The position numbers were made by a program, and so were the translations under genes. The notes below the pieces were generated by a model, which did no database searches, was not told the DNA's origin, and worked only from the letters and a program-made list of their open reading frames with translations. 64,000 bases of DNA, taken from Parietaria judaica. Taxonomy: Eukaryota > Streptophyta > Magnoliopsida > Rosales > Urticaceae. How positions within the stretch are numbered: the stretch's first letter is position 1; each line of letters starts with the position of its first letter. Shown here piece by piece: positions 44,768 to 56,198 of this stretch. Location: NCBI GenBank assembly GCA_954871525.1, contig OX940864.1, forward strand, positions 25,972,001 through 26,036,000. The letters are read 5' to 3'.

Positions 44768-46632
44768 GTGAAGTTTGGCCGGAATAGTCGCCGTAAGGTT
44801 CGGTTTCTTAACTCGAGATCTAATTCGTTTGGGTTCAATTTTGAGAAATCTAACACCGGAACCGGGTTCACGAAGGTTAGTAGTGTTTGTTGGAGCTGCC
44901 ACCTCGCCGTCGCCATCGCCGATTGCCGCCGTCGGCCGCCGCATCATTTTCCGATCCCGGAATTTATTGAGGGGTTTTGAAGCTCTCGTCGAGGAGATTA
45001 AAAGCCCTCAATCAATTTCGTAGACCGACTCCCGGTAAGCTCGGATTTCCTTGCCCTAGTTTCAGATTTTAAGGGATCAAATTGAGTGTGTTCTGGGCCT
45101 TGATTGATGAAATTGACCTCGCCATTGTGTTTAGAATAGTCAGATTAGGCTAGGAGAGGTATTACATTGTTGAATTGCTGCCCGTTTTGCTGCCTCGTTT
45201 TGCGTGCCCGACGGGAATTTGGCCCATGTTAAATTTCAGCGTATCGGGTTTTCAATAGACAATTTAAATCCCAATCTTAGTAATATTTGACTTATGGATG
45301 GTATCGTATAGTTGGCGCGGATAATCGTCCCGTGGTCGCCTCGAAAATCGTGCTACCCGAACCACCCGTTTTGAATAGTATATCAGATCCCGAAGTCTCT
45401 GATTATCGAACTCAAGGCCAAGACGAACTCGCATCTTCGACAAGCTAGTCGATCGGTCAAAGTTTCCACGAATCGAGGTAGGGGCTATTACCTTTTCTCG
45501 CTAATTAAAATGAATGTAGAAACCAACGCTTTAATTAAGATTGAACCGGATAGGTTAACATTGGAATTAATGAAATGATTTGATAATTAATAAAATTAAT
45601 GTTACGATAGTCGTCACTTGATAGCGAGGCTGGATACCAGGTATGGTTGCATCGGATTGATGCTTGTTATATATTTTATGTTTATGGTGACGTCGGGATG
45701 ACGTGTTATGGTTTGGTACTCGCTTCGGGCGGATGATGATTATTACCCGCTTCAGGTGGATGATGTTATTGGAGCTGCTGACGAGCAGCTGGCAATTGCG
45801 CAGTAGGCCGGATATGATTATGGATATGGATATGATTGGTGACCCAAAAGTCAACATTTCGACCCATGGCGAACTGTCCGTCTTTGGTGGTGATTGGGAT
45901 CCCGAGTCGAGGACGAGTTACGGTTAGGGACTTCTAGTCCACCTGTGTTTGTTTCCTTGAGGACTCGATGGGATATAATGGAGTAAAGGCGCGAGCTGAC
46001 TCGGCATGGTCCACCGAAATGATTTGACTTTTGTGGGGAATATTTATTTATTTTTTTATTTTATTGTTGAAAGTGATAAAATGATTGAAAATGACGATTA
46101 AATGGTTTATGTTGACATTTAATTTGTTTAATTGTAATTTGACTAATAATGGTTTGGTAAAGAGAATTGGTAATAGATTCCCTACTGAGCATGTGGTGCT
46201 CACCCCTTCCATATACATCTTTTTCTTTCCAGCTTCAGGTGGTGTTCAGTGTCAGACTCCGGACGAGGAGTAGTTTGATTCGGGAGGTCCATGTGTTGAT
46301 TTTGCCTATCCGTACCTTTAGTGTTCATCGATGTGAATTTCGTATTTTGAGTTGATCTTTTATTTCAGACATGTAATGGATTAAATTAAGGATAACGTGA
46401 TGGTGGTACTTTGTATTTGTCATTTTTATGGTGTTGTATAAACTGTGGTCGTTTGTGTTTGTTTTTTCATTTTAAGTCCCATGGGCAGAAACTACATGTT
46501 TGATGACGTGGATGTTGAAAAGTCAAAGTTTATCGTTTATAAAGTCATGTCTCATTGACCGGTCAGAGTTTGAAAAGTCTTTGTTTTTGTCTTATTCTAC
46601 TAACTCCATTTAGGGGCGTTACAAGTATGTAA
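44768..46632 (+). repeat. Possible gypsy LTR or retrotransposon-derived segment
   Basis: GC-richer than its surroundings, with no coding domain. It ends in TTTAGGGGCGTTACA, a typical 3' end of plant Del/Tekay-type gypsy LTRs. Phrases such as CTCGCTTCGGGCGGATGATG and CCGCTTCAGGTGGATGATG are repeated at 45720-45770. No left boundary, partner LTR or target duplication was found. It abuts the end of LecRK homology at about 44767, so an insertion here probably removed the gene's last codons. Confidence 0.35.
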
Positions 46633-47347
46633 TAATTGGTATGAAATTCCTAACTATACCTTGCTGGCATTACACATGACATGAGATGTCAAAAAAAGAA
46701 AAAATTGAGTTCAAGAACTCACTTTTAATTTTCCTCATATATTTAAGGCTTGGATGGATACCACTTTGGTATTTTTATTGTTTTAATTATGTCTTCCATA
46801 TCCGGTTCTATTATTATCAATTTTTTGTTGGAATACTGTCGTTTGTACTTTGTATTGTTGTAAGCGTGGGGTTTGGATTTGTTCTTCGGGATTATTCTCA
46901 TCCAGATTTTCACACGATTCGTGAATAGTGTCTTTATCTCGTCTACCATGTCGTGATAAAGTGTTGTTCTCTTTTGTAGGTGCTTGACCAAAAACCAATA
47001 TGACAGGATTGCTAGATCTTTCGTGGGATACAAATTATCTTTCTAAGGAGAAAGCAAAATTCTCACTCCTACAGGTAAGTGTTGGATTCTCTCTTGCCTA
47101 CACGGAGAAATGTGATGTATAATTAAGGTTTTCACACCACTCCTTATTAAATAAAGACTTTAGTGGTTAATTTAGTTAATCACAAAAAATCAACATAAGC
47201 TTACGTGTGTTAGGGTATTTAGATTTTAGACCATCTCTTATTTAGATTTTAGACCATCTCTTATTCCCATATACCATAAAATAAACTAGCTAGGGTTAAT
47301 AACAGTGGCCAAAGTACTAAAATTGTTTTAGATAGGCAGCGTAGACC
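46633..47347. other. Spacer with a short tandem duplication
   Basis: No gene recognised. ATTTAGATTTTAGACCATCT is repeated in tandem at about 47217-47264. An exon-like stretch with a CTACAG|GTAAGT donor at about 47074-47085 has no recognisable protein. Confidence 0.5.
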
Positions 47348-47485
47348 ATGGTCCGATTCGGATTCAGGAACACAGCGATGGGTGAGTTGATTCTGTTGTT
47401 GATGCTTGTGAAGCAAGGCAGTTCCGCGACCAGAAAGCACGCCTATCAAGCTTGAGGACGACGCTCATGAAGGTCTTGCAGGGGA
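47348..47485 (+). pseudogene. LecRK 5' fragment
   Basis: From ATG 47348 it encodes a signal peptide very like that of the intact gene (MGELILLLMLVKQGSSAT). About 24 bases are then deleted, the frame shifts, and the sequence corresponding to TPIKLEDDAHEG is read in another frame. Homology ends at the AT repeat. A relic of another cluster member. Confidence 0.88.
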
Positions 47486-47486
47486 C

Positions 47487-47487
<1 letters not shown>

Positions 47488-47531
<44 letters not shown>
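47488..47531. repeat. (AT)n microsatellite
   Basis: Pure TA dinucleotides immediately after the LecRK relic. Confidence 0.92.
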
Positions 47532-47536
<5 letters not shown>

Positions 47537-48058
47537 TTTGGCGGAGGAGACTTAGGGGAGAGAAGATAGGAGAGTTTTAATATATTGCGGCTAAAATACT
47601 TGATTTTTTTTTTAAAATGAATTTGTTTATGATATTTAATAAAACAGCTTAATAAATAAAATATAATAGTAATTAATATTTAAAAAACTATGTTTTGATA
47701 ATATCAATAAAGTGCGGTAAAAGTATCTAGTTTATTTATATTTTTAAAATTAACACTCATATCATAACTATCTTTATTAATTATTATTCTAATTTAGTAA
47801 TTATTTAAGGTAAAAATGGTTGAAATTAGGATAGTAAGTGGTTAGGATAATTAAAGTTAAATAAATTTCGAATAAAAAGTGAGTAAAAAAAAGAGTAAAA
47901 TTGGTATTAATTGGTATTAACGCAACAAAGTTGGTAAGAAACCAACTGCTGCTAGCTTCAGCCCCGTCGTTAGAGCTGCACACCTGGTCGTCGTGGTGCA
48001 TCGCCATGGAATCACCCGAAGTCGCCAGTCCAGCGGTCGCGACGCGTCGTGAATAGTG
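47532..48058. other. AT-rich spacer
   Basis: No gene seen. Its last five bases (TAGTG) are the left target duplication of the next element. Confidence 0.55.
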
Positions 48059-48720
48059 TGTTGGAATTTATTAATAATAAATGACCAATAAATGTTCTAA
48101 TAAATGAGCTAGTATAATGTGTTGAGTGGAGAGTAAATATGGGAATGTGAAAAGTCCCACATGGATTAATTAAAAAAAGTTTGTGCAATATATATGGAAA
48201 ACAATAGTGATGTGAGCTCAACATGTGGCATAGTGATGAGTATGCCACATGAGTGCCGTGTGGAGGCGAGGTGGCCAGACCATGCCACCTCACGCTTTCG
48301 CGACACCGGCTCGGGGTCGGGGTCGGGTGCGGGTGCGGGTTCGTGGGCGTAGAGGCGCTAGTGGTGTCTTGTAGGCGCACTTGAGGCACTTGAGCGGCGT
48401 AGGCTCGGGTCTCGGGCTTTCTCGCGGCGATTCTCGCCTCGCTACGTGTCGGTCGGCAGTTACTAGCCGTTGGGGGCGGTTTCTGACCGTTTTCCGTTTT
48501 CAGAACACTAACTGCCGCTGAGAAGGGTCGCTACCTTCTCAGCGTAACTGTTTTTGTGTCTTTAAAATTTTGTTTCTAATGCAGAAACGATAACTGCTCT
48601 CAGTATCATTTCTTGCAACTAGACTCGAAGACGTTTTTGAGTGCTCGAAACACTATTAGGAAATTGATCATATGCACGATTCAAGCCGTGACGTTATCAA
48701 CCTCGAAGAAATTTCCAACA
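48059..48720 (+). repeat. 5' LTR of the copia element at 48059
   Basis: 662 bp. TATA-like CAATATATATGG at about 48186-48197. Relative to the 3' LTR it lacks about 97 bp before GCAACTAGACTCGAAG (about 48615). Confidence 0.92.
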
Positions 48721-48721
48721 G

Positions 48722-48740
48722 CCTAATAGTGTTTCGAGCA
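48722..48740 (+). promoter_or_regulatory. Primer-binding region complementary to its own LTR
   Basis: CCTAATAGTGTTTCGAGCA starts one base after the 5' LTR. It is the perfect 19-nt reverse complement of 48642-48660 inside the LTR; the 3' LTR keeps the same segment. It overlaps the A of the gag start codon (48740). No TGGTATCAGAGC or other TGG-type tRNA site is present. Confidence 0.8.
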
Positions 48741-50144
48741 TGGCCACCGACGCTTCCGTTTCAAGCATCAAGGTGATGAGCCAAGACCTGGTGAAGTTGG
48801 ACCGTTTTGACGGGACGAACTTCACTCGTTGGCAAGACAAGATGATCTTCCTCCTGACGGCCCTGAAGATCTTCTATGTTCTCGACCCGGAGTTGGAGCC
48901 CATTCCCGAGCCGAAGGATGACGATACCGACGAGATCAAGGCGGAGCGCAAAAAGCGCAAGGAGGACGAACTGCTCTGCCGCGGTCACATTCTAAACACA
49001 CTCTCCGACCGTCTCTATGATCTCTACACGGACAACACTTCGGCGGTCGAAATCTGGAAAGAGCTCGAGTTCAAATTTTTGGCAGACGAGGAAGGTACGA
49101 AAAAGTTTCTCATTTCTGAGTACTTTGATTTCAAAATGTATGATGCAAAGCCGATCCTCGCCCAAGTGCAGGAACTGCAAGTGCTCGTCAACAAACTGAA
49201 GGCCGTGAAGATTGATATTCCGAAACCTTTTTAAGTCGGCGCAATTATTACGAAAGAAATTGCTTCACAATTCCGAGGATTTCTCACTTGAGAAGATCCA
49301 GAAACACCTTCGAATCGAAGAGGAATCGAAGGAAAGAGAGAAATGCGATGGTGTCGAAAATTCGAAGGCCAAGGCGGTGAGCGCGAAAGGCAAAAAGCAC
49401 GATGAGAAGAAGAACGTTTACGGTCCTAAAAAGGATCAAAAGTTCAAGACTTCCGGTGCTTCGAAGGGGCCCAAAACCGGCTATTTTGTGTGTGGCAAAC
49501 CTGGTCCCTACGCGAGAGATTGTCGCGTCCGGAAGACCCAAAACAACGAGGCTAACGCCACGAAGACCGATGACAACATTGTCGCTACTGTGAGCGAAAT
49601 TATGGCGGTCAAAGGCAAGGTTCAAGGATGGTGGTACGACACTTGTGCCACTGTTCATGTCTCCTACGACAAAGCGGCCTTCAAAACCTATTCTGAAGTC
49701 AACGATGGACAACAAGTTCAGATGGGAAACGAGGGACGCTCGAAGATCGTCGGCACCGGCACCGTGGAGCTTAACTTTACTTCCAGGAAGAAAGTGACGC
49801 TGGTCAACGTGCTTCACGTTCCGGACATGTCTAGGAACCTTGTTAGTGGTGATTTGTTGGGTAAACCGGGTATTAAGTTTGTTTATGAGTCGGGCAAGTT
49901 GATCTTGACCCGCAATGGTGTATTTGTCGGTAAAGGGTATTCCGCTGACGGAATGGTTAAGCTTTGTATCGTTGACAATGTTATCAATAAAGTTTCTACT
50001 TCTGCATATTTCAATAGTTCAATTACTTTATGGCATAATAGATTAGCTCATATTGGTGTTAGCACAATGAAAAGGTTAATTAAATCCGGTTTGATTTCAT
50101 GCAATGTTGATGATTTTGAAAAATGTGAAATTTGCGTTAAATAA
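48740..50144 (+). pseudogene. copia gag, protease and pre-integrase, broken
   Basis: Gag starts at ATG 48740 (LVKLDRFDGTNFTRWQDKMIF, a UBN2-type start) and runs to a stop at about 49232. Reading then continues one frame over (49212-50144). The zinc knuckle is damaged (YFVCGKPGPYARDC: first Cys to Tyr and His to Tyr). The protease site reads WWYDTCATVHV, so the catalytic D-T-G-A has become D-T-C-A. The VLHVPDMSRNLVSGDLL block and LWHNRLAHIGVSTMKRL pre-integrase motif follow, ending in KCEICVK and a stop at 50142-50144. The changes fit decay after insertion. Confidence 0.9.
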
Positions 50145-52643
50145 AAAATGATTAAGAAACATTTTCATAGTGTTGAACGTAACACAAATCTGTTAGATCT
50201 TGTGCATTCTGATTTGTGTGAATTTAACTGAATGAAAACCCGAGGGGGAAATCGGTATTTTATTTCATTTATTGACGATTGTTCGAGATTCACTTACGTT
50301 TTTCTTTTAAAGCATAAAGACGAAGCTTTCAATGCTTTTAAAGTTTATAAAGCGGAAGTGGAAAATCAATTGGGAATGAAAATTAAAGTCCTTAGGAGTG
50401 ATAGGGGCGGAGAATATTTCCCAAATGATTTTAATGCGTTTTGTGAAGAAAACGGCATTATACACGAGTGTTCCGCACCACGTACACCACAACAGAACGG
50501 GTTAGCTGAACGAAAAAATAGAACGTATCAAGAGATGATAAATTCTATGTTAATGCATTCTGAATTGCCATTTAGTTTGTAGGGTGAAGCTTTGTTATGT
50601 GCATGTCATATATTGAACAAGATTCCTTTAAAGAAGACCGGTATTTCACCGTACGAACTTTGGAAAGGTCGTGCACCTAACATCGGTTACTTTAGAGTGT
50701 GGGGCTGCGTTGCTTACTACAAGAACATGGATCCGAAAAGGACCAAGTTGGGTCCTCGCAGGATTATATGTGCTTTTGTAGGATACGCGGCCAATAGTAA
50801 GGCATATAGACTTCTTGACTTGGAGTCTAATGTGATAATTGAATCACGAGATGTGGAGTTCTTTGAGAATCTTATCACGAAGGATAAAGATCCTGAGATA
50901 CCCATAAATGAAAAACCTCGCGAGGAGAGTTCTTCACGGGTTCTTGAAAAACAACCCGAGCCTCAGATTAGCAAGAGAGTTCGAAAGGCTAAGGATCTAG
51001 GACCAAACGAAATAGACTCTCAACTCATTTCCTTTTACTTAGTAGAAAGAGATAGGGAGAATTTTGTTCGTAAGATTCCTATCATTCTTCTAGTGGAAGA
51101 TGATCCGAAAACCTTTAAAAAAGCTGTAGCTTCACGGGACTCTGCTTTTTGGAAAGATGCTATCCAAGACGAGATGGATTCAATTATGTCTAACCATACT
51201 TTGGAGCTTGTCGACTTACCCAAAGGGTCGAGACCCATTGGATGTAAGTGGGTGTTTAGAAAAAAGTATCATAGTGATGGTACTTTAAACACCTACAAGG
51301 CTAGATTAGTAGCCAAATGATTTCGACAAAAGGAAGGGATCGATTACTTCGATACTTATGCACCGGTAGCGAGAACGACAACACTTAGGATACTATTTGC
51401 GTTAGCTTCATTGCATAACCTCTTTGTTCATTAAATGGATGTCAAAACAGCATTCTTAAATGGAGATCTCGATGAGGAGATTTACATGGAGCAACCGGAG
51501 GGTTACGTACTTTCGGGGAATGAACAAAAGGTTTGCAAGCTTGTCAAATCATTATATGGTTTGAAACAAGCTCCTAAACAGTGGCATCAGAAGTTTGACT
51601 TGGTCATTCTTGCAAATGGATTCGTTCACAACATTTGTGACAAGTGTTTGTACACAAAGGTGCGTGGAAACACTGTGATATTCCTTTGTCTTTACGTTGA
51701 TGATATGTTGATCATTAGCAACGAGATGAACGGAATTTTAGAAACGAAGAGGTTTCTATCTTCTACATTCAAGATGAAAGATCTTGGACAAGTTGACACG
51801 ATTCTAGGACTCAAGGTTAAGCGAACCAGTGGGGGTTATGAACTTAGTCAATCGCACTATGTTGAGAAAGTGCTTGATAAGTTCAAACATTTGAAGTTCA
51901 AAGAAGTGAACACCCCATTTGATCCTAGTGTTAAACTTGAGAAGAATAATGGGAAAGCTGTGGCTGAGTTGGAGTACGCAAGTGCTATCGGTTGTCTTAT
52001 GTATTTGATGCAATGCACTATACCCGATATAGCATTTGTTGTAAGTAAAATGAGCAGATTTACTAGCAACCCCAACGGTGAGCATTGGAAGGCTATCGGG
52101 AGGATTTTTGGCTATCTTATGAAAACCAAAAATCTCGGCCTCCAATATGGTATGTTTCTAGCCATACTCGAAGGATATACCGACGCTAGTTGGATATCGA
52201 GTGTCGGAGATAACAAATCTACGACGGGATGGGTTTTCACACTTGCCGGAGGTGCAATTTCTTGGAAGAGCAAGAAACAAACTTGTATTACTCATTCGAC
52301 CATGGAGTCAGAGTTTGTAGCTCTTGCTTCCGCTGGTCAAGAGGCTGAGTGGTTGAGGGACCTTCTTTTCGAAGCTCCGTTGGCTAAGGACAATATATCG
52401 AAAGTGTCGATACATTGTGATAGTCAAGCTACTTTAGCTAGAGCATACAACGAAGTGTATAACGGGAAGTCTAGACATATTAGTCTAAGACATGACTACG
52501 TAAGGAAATTGATCAAGGATGAGATCATTTCACTTTCGTTTGTGCGTACCAGCTATAATTTAGCTGATCCTTTTACTACACCATTGGCCAAAGATTTAGT
52601 AAAGTCTACCTCGAGAGGTATGGGACTGAAACTCCTGGAGTAA
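50145..52643 (+). pseudogene. copia integrase, reverse transcriptase and RNase H with in-frame stops
   Basis: Same frame as the protease. Integrase: FISFIDDCSRFTYVFLL, SDRGGEY, PQQNGLAERKNRTYQEM. Stops lie near 50229, 50580, 51318 and 51432. Reverse transcriptase: [47 protein letters not shown], then YVDDM at the active site. RNase [45 protein letters not shown], ending SRGMGLKLLE. This ending and the overall sequence resemble the element at 26486-31957, so both probably belong to related copia lineages. Confidence 0.92.
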
Positions 52644-53170
52644 GAGTTCCAAGAACGGTGGCAACCCAATCTAACGTTAGGAAATCCTTAACTTTAGATT
52701 CAATGGGTAACAACAAATCATTGATTTGGATGTGTGTAACATTGTACCACAATGTTAGCTGTTGCATTTGGAGGGTTGAGTTATTTATAACTCTTAATGA
52801 AGTTCAGTGATGAGGACATGTATCTATAAAGCAACAGAGATACTGTAAGAACTTCACCTATGTGAATTTAGAGATGGTGCCGTCTTAAAGTGAGTTTCTC
52901 TCATGAAAAATTCACGAGACAGGAAGAGCACATGGCCATTAACGGTGCTAAGCGAGAGATGTAGGCGAAGAACTACTAAAGGGTGTGTGTAAAGCTTCAC
53001 CGATCTTATCACAAGGAATAACAGGTTCAAAGCCTAGCTACCTGACATTCCGATAAGATCTTGTGTTTTCTTTATTAAGGTCAGGTCAAATCGAAAGATA
53101 CCTAACTGTATTAGCACCCTTTTGCTACTTTTCTGGAAATTATACTTGTATTATTAGAACAGTGGGGGAT

Positions 53171-53929
53171 TGTTGGAATTTATTAATAATAAATGACCAA
53201 TAAATATTCTAATAAATGAGCTAGTATAATGTGTTGAGTGGAGAGTAAATGTGGGAATGTGAAAAGTCCCACATGGATTAATTACAAAGAGTTTGTGCAA
53301 TATATAAGGAAAACAATAGTGATGTGAGCTCAACATGTGGCATAGTGATGAGTATGCCACATGAGTGCCGTGTGGAGGCGAGGTGGCGAGACCATGCCAC
53401 CTCACGCTTTCGCGACACCGGCTCAGGGTCGGGGTCGGGTGCGGGTGCGTGGGCGTAGAGGCGCTAGTGGCGTCTTGTAGGCGCACTTGAGGCACTTGAG
53501 CGACGTAGGCTCGGGTCTCGGAATTTCTCGCGGCAATTCTCGCTTCGCCACGTGTCGGTCGGCAGTTACTAGCCGTTGGGGGCGGTTTCTGACCGTTTTC
53601 CGTTTTCAGAACACTAACTGCCGCTGAGAAGGGTCACTACCTTCTCAGCGTAACTGTTTTTGTGTCTTTAAAATTTCGTTTCTAATACAGAAACGTTAAC
53701 TGCTCTCAGTATCATTTCTACTCTCAGAAAACCACTTCCAGAAACGCGTTCTTGCTTACGGTCGGAACATCGCTTCGTCTTGCGATTTCCCGGCCAAAGG
53801 CTTGTCTTATTCTGGGTGTTCTTGCAAGCAGACTCGAAGACGTTTTTGAGTGCTCGAAACACTATTAGGAAAGTGATCATATGCACGATTCAAGCCGTGA
53901 CGTTTTCAACCTCGAAGAAATTTCCAACA
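53171..53929 (+). repeat. 3' LTR of the copia element at 48059
   Basis: 759 bp; keeps the segment complementary to the primer-binding region (about 53851-53869). Confidence 0.92.
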
Positions 53930-53940
53930 TGGTGGGTTCG

Positions 53941-53987
53941 CGATGGCTCGCGGTGGCGTCGCGATGGCTCGCGGTGGCGTCGCGATG
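53941..53987. repeat. 21-bp GC-rich tandem repeat
   Basis: Two perfect copies of CGATGGCTCGCGGTGGCGTC plus G, then a partial copy, starting 12 bp beyond the copia element. A GAGAGA run follows (53995-54045). Confidence 0.85.
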
Positions 53988-54179
53988 GAAGAAAGAGAGA
54001 GAGAGAGAGGGGTTGTGAGACGGAGAGACAGGGAGAGAGAGAAAGTACAGTACGCGGAATCGCGACGTTCCTCCACGTTTGCGATTTTCAGCCCACAGTC
54101 GCGATTTCATCGCGATTCTCCCAAAGCCGTCGCGAACCGTCGCATCGCCAGTGGCGATGAATCTTGTGCAGCTCTACCC

Positions 54180-54310
54180 GTCGTACACGACTCGCCACCT
54201 CGGAGGTCGTGTCTTTTTGGAGTCGTATGCTTTGGACAGCTTGACTTGCAAGAGCATATTTAATCCCAGCGGTCAACGCGTGGGGATCGACGTCAACATC
54301 ATCTGAGTCA
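54180..54310 (+). pseudogene. LecRK lectin-domain fragment
   Basis: Encodes a piece aligning with the lectin-domain centre: VFLESYALD against VAVEFDT, then FNPSGQRVGIDVNII against the HVGIDVNTV block of the intact gene. A stop follows at 54304-54306. Its upstream flank (GC-rich repeats) is unrelated to LecRK. It may be the distal part of the same relic as 47348-47485, separated by the copia insertion and deletions. Confidence 0.65.
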
Positions 54311-54399
54311 TGAGTGAAAGGTGGGACCCATCAATAATAAAAATAATAAACGTTAAATAAGTGAATGGAATTCCAAACGCTTTACTTTTGATAATATTA

Positions 54400-55884
54400 G
54401 GGAAAATTACGGCAAAAATACCTAACCTTTGGTCAAACTGCCTCCCGTGTACCCAACCTTTAAAACTGGCGGCAAAAATACCCAACCTGCGTTGACTGTG
54501 ACTCTGGCATAAAAACGTTAATTTTTCCGTTAACATGCCTCATGTGGCTGTTAGCGGCAAAAATACCCAACCTTTTTTTTTAGAAAAAAAATATTTTTTA
54601 ATTTTTTTAATTTAAATATATTTTTTTACTTGATTATTGATAATTACTTGAATTCCAAATACATGGAATAACACAAAAGTTAGTCAAAACATCAATTGAT
54701 TTCTTAATGTGCTTGTATAAGCTACATTTGTTGATAAAAATCTTATTATTATGAGAAATTTTAAACACAATGATACGGGTATTTTAAGTAATTGATTTTT
54801 TAAAAAATTAATAAAAAGAAAGTTATATAATTTTTTATTTTTTAAATAAAGTCAATTTTAGTTCGAGATATTCACCGGAAGTCCGTTTTCGCGAAATAAA
54901 GTGTCTAGATGTTTCCAGAAATATAAAGATACTCAAAAGTCATTAAGTTTGCAAGAAATGGTCATGGAACGCTCCCGAAACCATTAAAGTGGGTCGGGAG
55001 CACCTCAGGCGGCCCCACAGGCCCCACATAATCCACCACGCGTCTCCTGCCCTCCTCACGCGCCCTCAGAAGTGCTTACGTCAGCCTGATGGCGTAAGCA
55101 GAGGCGCGGGTGTGAGTTTTCATTGTGTTTCATAGATTCCTTCGGCACTATTCATAATTCTTAGCATCGTATTTAAGGGTACGAATTTTAATGGGATCCC
55201 AAGGGAGGTCTTTTAGCCAATTATTACTAATCAAGCTCTATTGATTATTGATAATATTTTTTTACGAGTAATATTTTTAAGCCATTTTTTTTTAATACGG
55301 AAACATTGATTGACTATATTAATTCGATCTAAAACGGTCAATTACCAATGAAAAGGGTAAGGCTGTAACCGGAGCGGGTATCCTATTTTTTTGAACTACC
55401 CATATCCGAATCCGGTTTTCCGGGTATCTGAAAATCACTACCCGTATCCCGATCCGGAAATCCAGATACCTATTTTTAAAACCATGTTCAAATTACTTAA
55501 AATACCCGTAACATTATGTATAAAATTACTCATAATAATAAGATTTTTATTACCAAATGTAGCTTATACAAGCACATTAAGAAATCAATTGATGTTTTGA
55601 CTAACTTTTGTGTTATTCCATGTATTTGGAATTCAAGTAATTATCACTAATCAAGTAAAAAAATATATATAAATTAAAAAAATTAAAAAATATTTTTTTT
55701 CTAAAAAAAAAGGTTGGGTATTTTTGCCGCTAACAGCCACATGAGGCATGTTAACGGAAAAATTAACGTTTTTATGCCAGAGTCACAGTCAACACAGGTT
55801 GGGTATTTTTGCCGCCAGTTTTAAAGGTTGGGTACACGGGAGGCAGTTTGACCAAAGGTTGAGTATTTTTGCCGTAATTTTCCA
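54400..55884. mobile_element. Mutator-like element with about 0.4-kb terminal inverted repeats
   Basis: 1,485 bp. The left end is GGGAAAATTACGG; the right end is CCGTAATTTTCC plus one altered base. Arms match over about 395 bp (54400-54795, 55489-55884), including CCTTTGGTCAAAC, TAACATGCCTCATGTGGC and AAGCTACATTTG. The 9-bp target duplication ATAATATTA (54391-54399, 55885-55893) is perfect. The 0.7-kb interior has no transposase. It contains TATCCGG-rich stretches near 55360-55470. It belongs to the same family as 18288-18776. Confidence 0.93.
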
Positions 55885-56071
55885 ATAATATTATGTCTTT
55901 ATTCCAAAATACAAAAAAATATTGGGAGTTTGCCTTCACTGAAATACAAACATGAGCTATTTATGCCGGAATTATCTCTATAAATTATTAGTAGATTGAT
56001 AGGATGTAAGGAAAAGTAAGTATTTTATTAATTTTGTTATTGCTTGAAAACGAAAGAAGAGCGTACGAAAC

Positions 56072-56154
56072 AGTCAAAGTCAACGCCGTTGTCCGAAGGC
56101 TATCCCAAGCAGCAAGTTTAACCCCACCATCTGGTTTGGGTTAGTCAATATATA
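56072..56154 (+). promoter_or_regulatory. LecRK core promoter with W-box cores and TATA box
   Basis: AGTCAA occurs at 56072-56077, 56078-56083 and 56143-56148. Its complement TTGACT is the W-box core bound by WRKY defence regulators. TATATA lies at 56149-56154, 45 bp before the start codon, so transcription would begin close to the ATG. The promoter is confined to about 300 bp between the Mutator-like element and the gene. Function is inferred from motifs alone. Confidence 0.5.
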
Positions 56155-56198
56155 CTTTTGCAAACTAAAGTCTTCGAAGAAATATATTATACATCACC

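Larger units (their letters stand above)
48059..53929 (+). mobile_element. Ty1/copia element, full-length but decayed
   Basis: 5,871 bp, LTRs 48059-48720 (662 bp, with a deletion of about 97 bp) and 53171-53929 (759 bp), TGTTGGAATTT...TTTCCAACA. The target duplication is TAGTG (48054-48058) against TGGTG (53930-53934), one mismatch. The purine tract CAGTGGGGGAT precedes the 3' LTR. There is no tRNA primer site: the first bases after the 5' LTR are the exact complement of a segment inside the LTR. All copia domains lie in one frame apart from a gag frameshift and about five stops. Confidence 0.93.

Noticed and set aside
48721..48740. Initiator-Met tRNA primer-binding site for the copia element at 48059
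   Set aside because: The bases read GCCTAATAG..., with no TGG start and no similarity to TGGTATCAGAGC.
53943..54263. A 106-codon open frame as a new gene
   Set aside because: It joins a GC-rich tandem repeat, a GAGAGA run and a LecRK fragment out of frame; there is no coherent protein.
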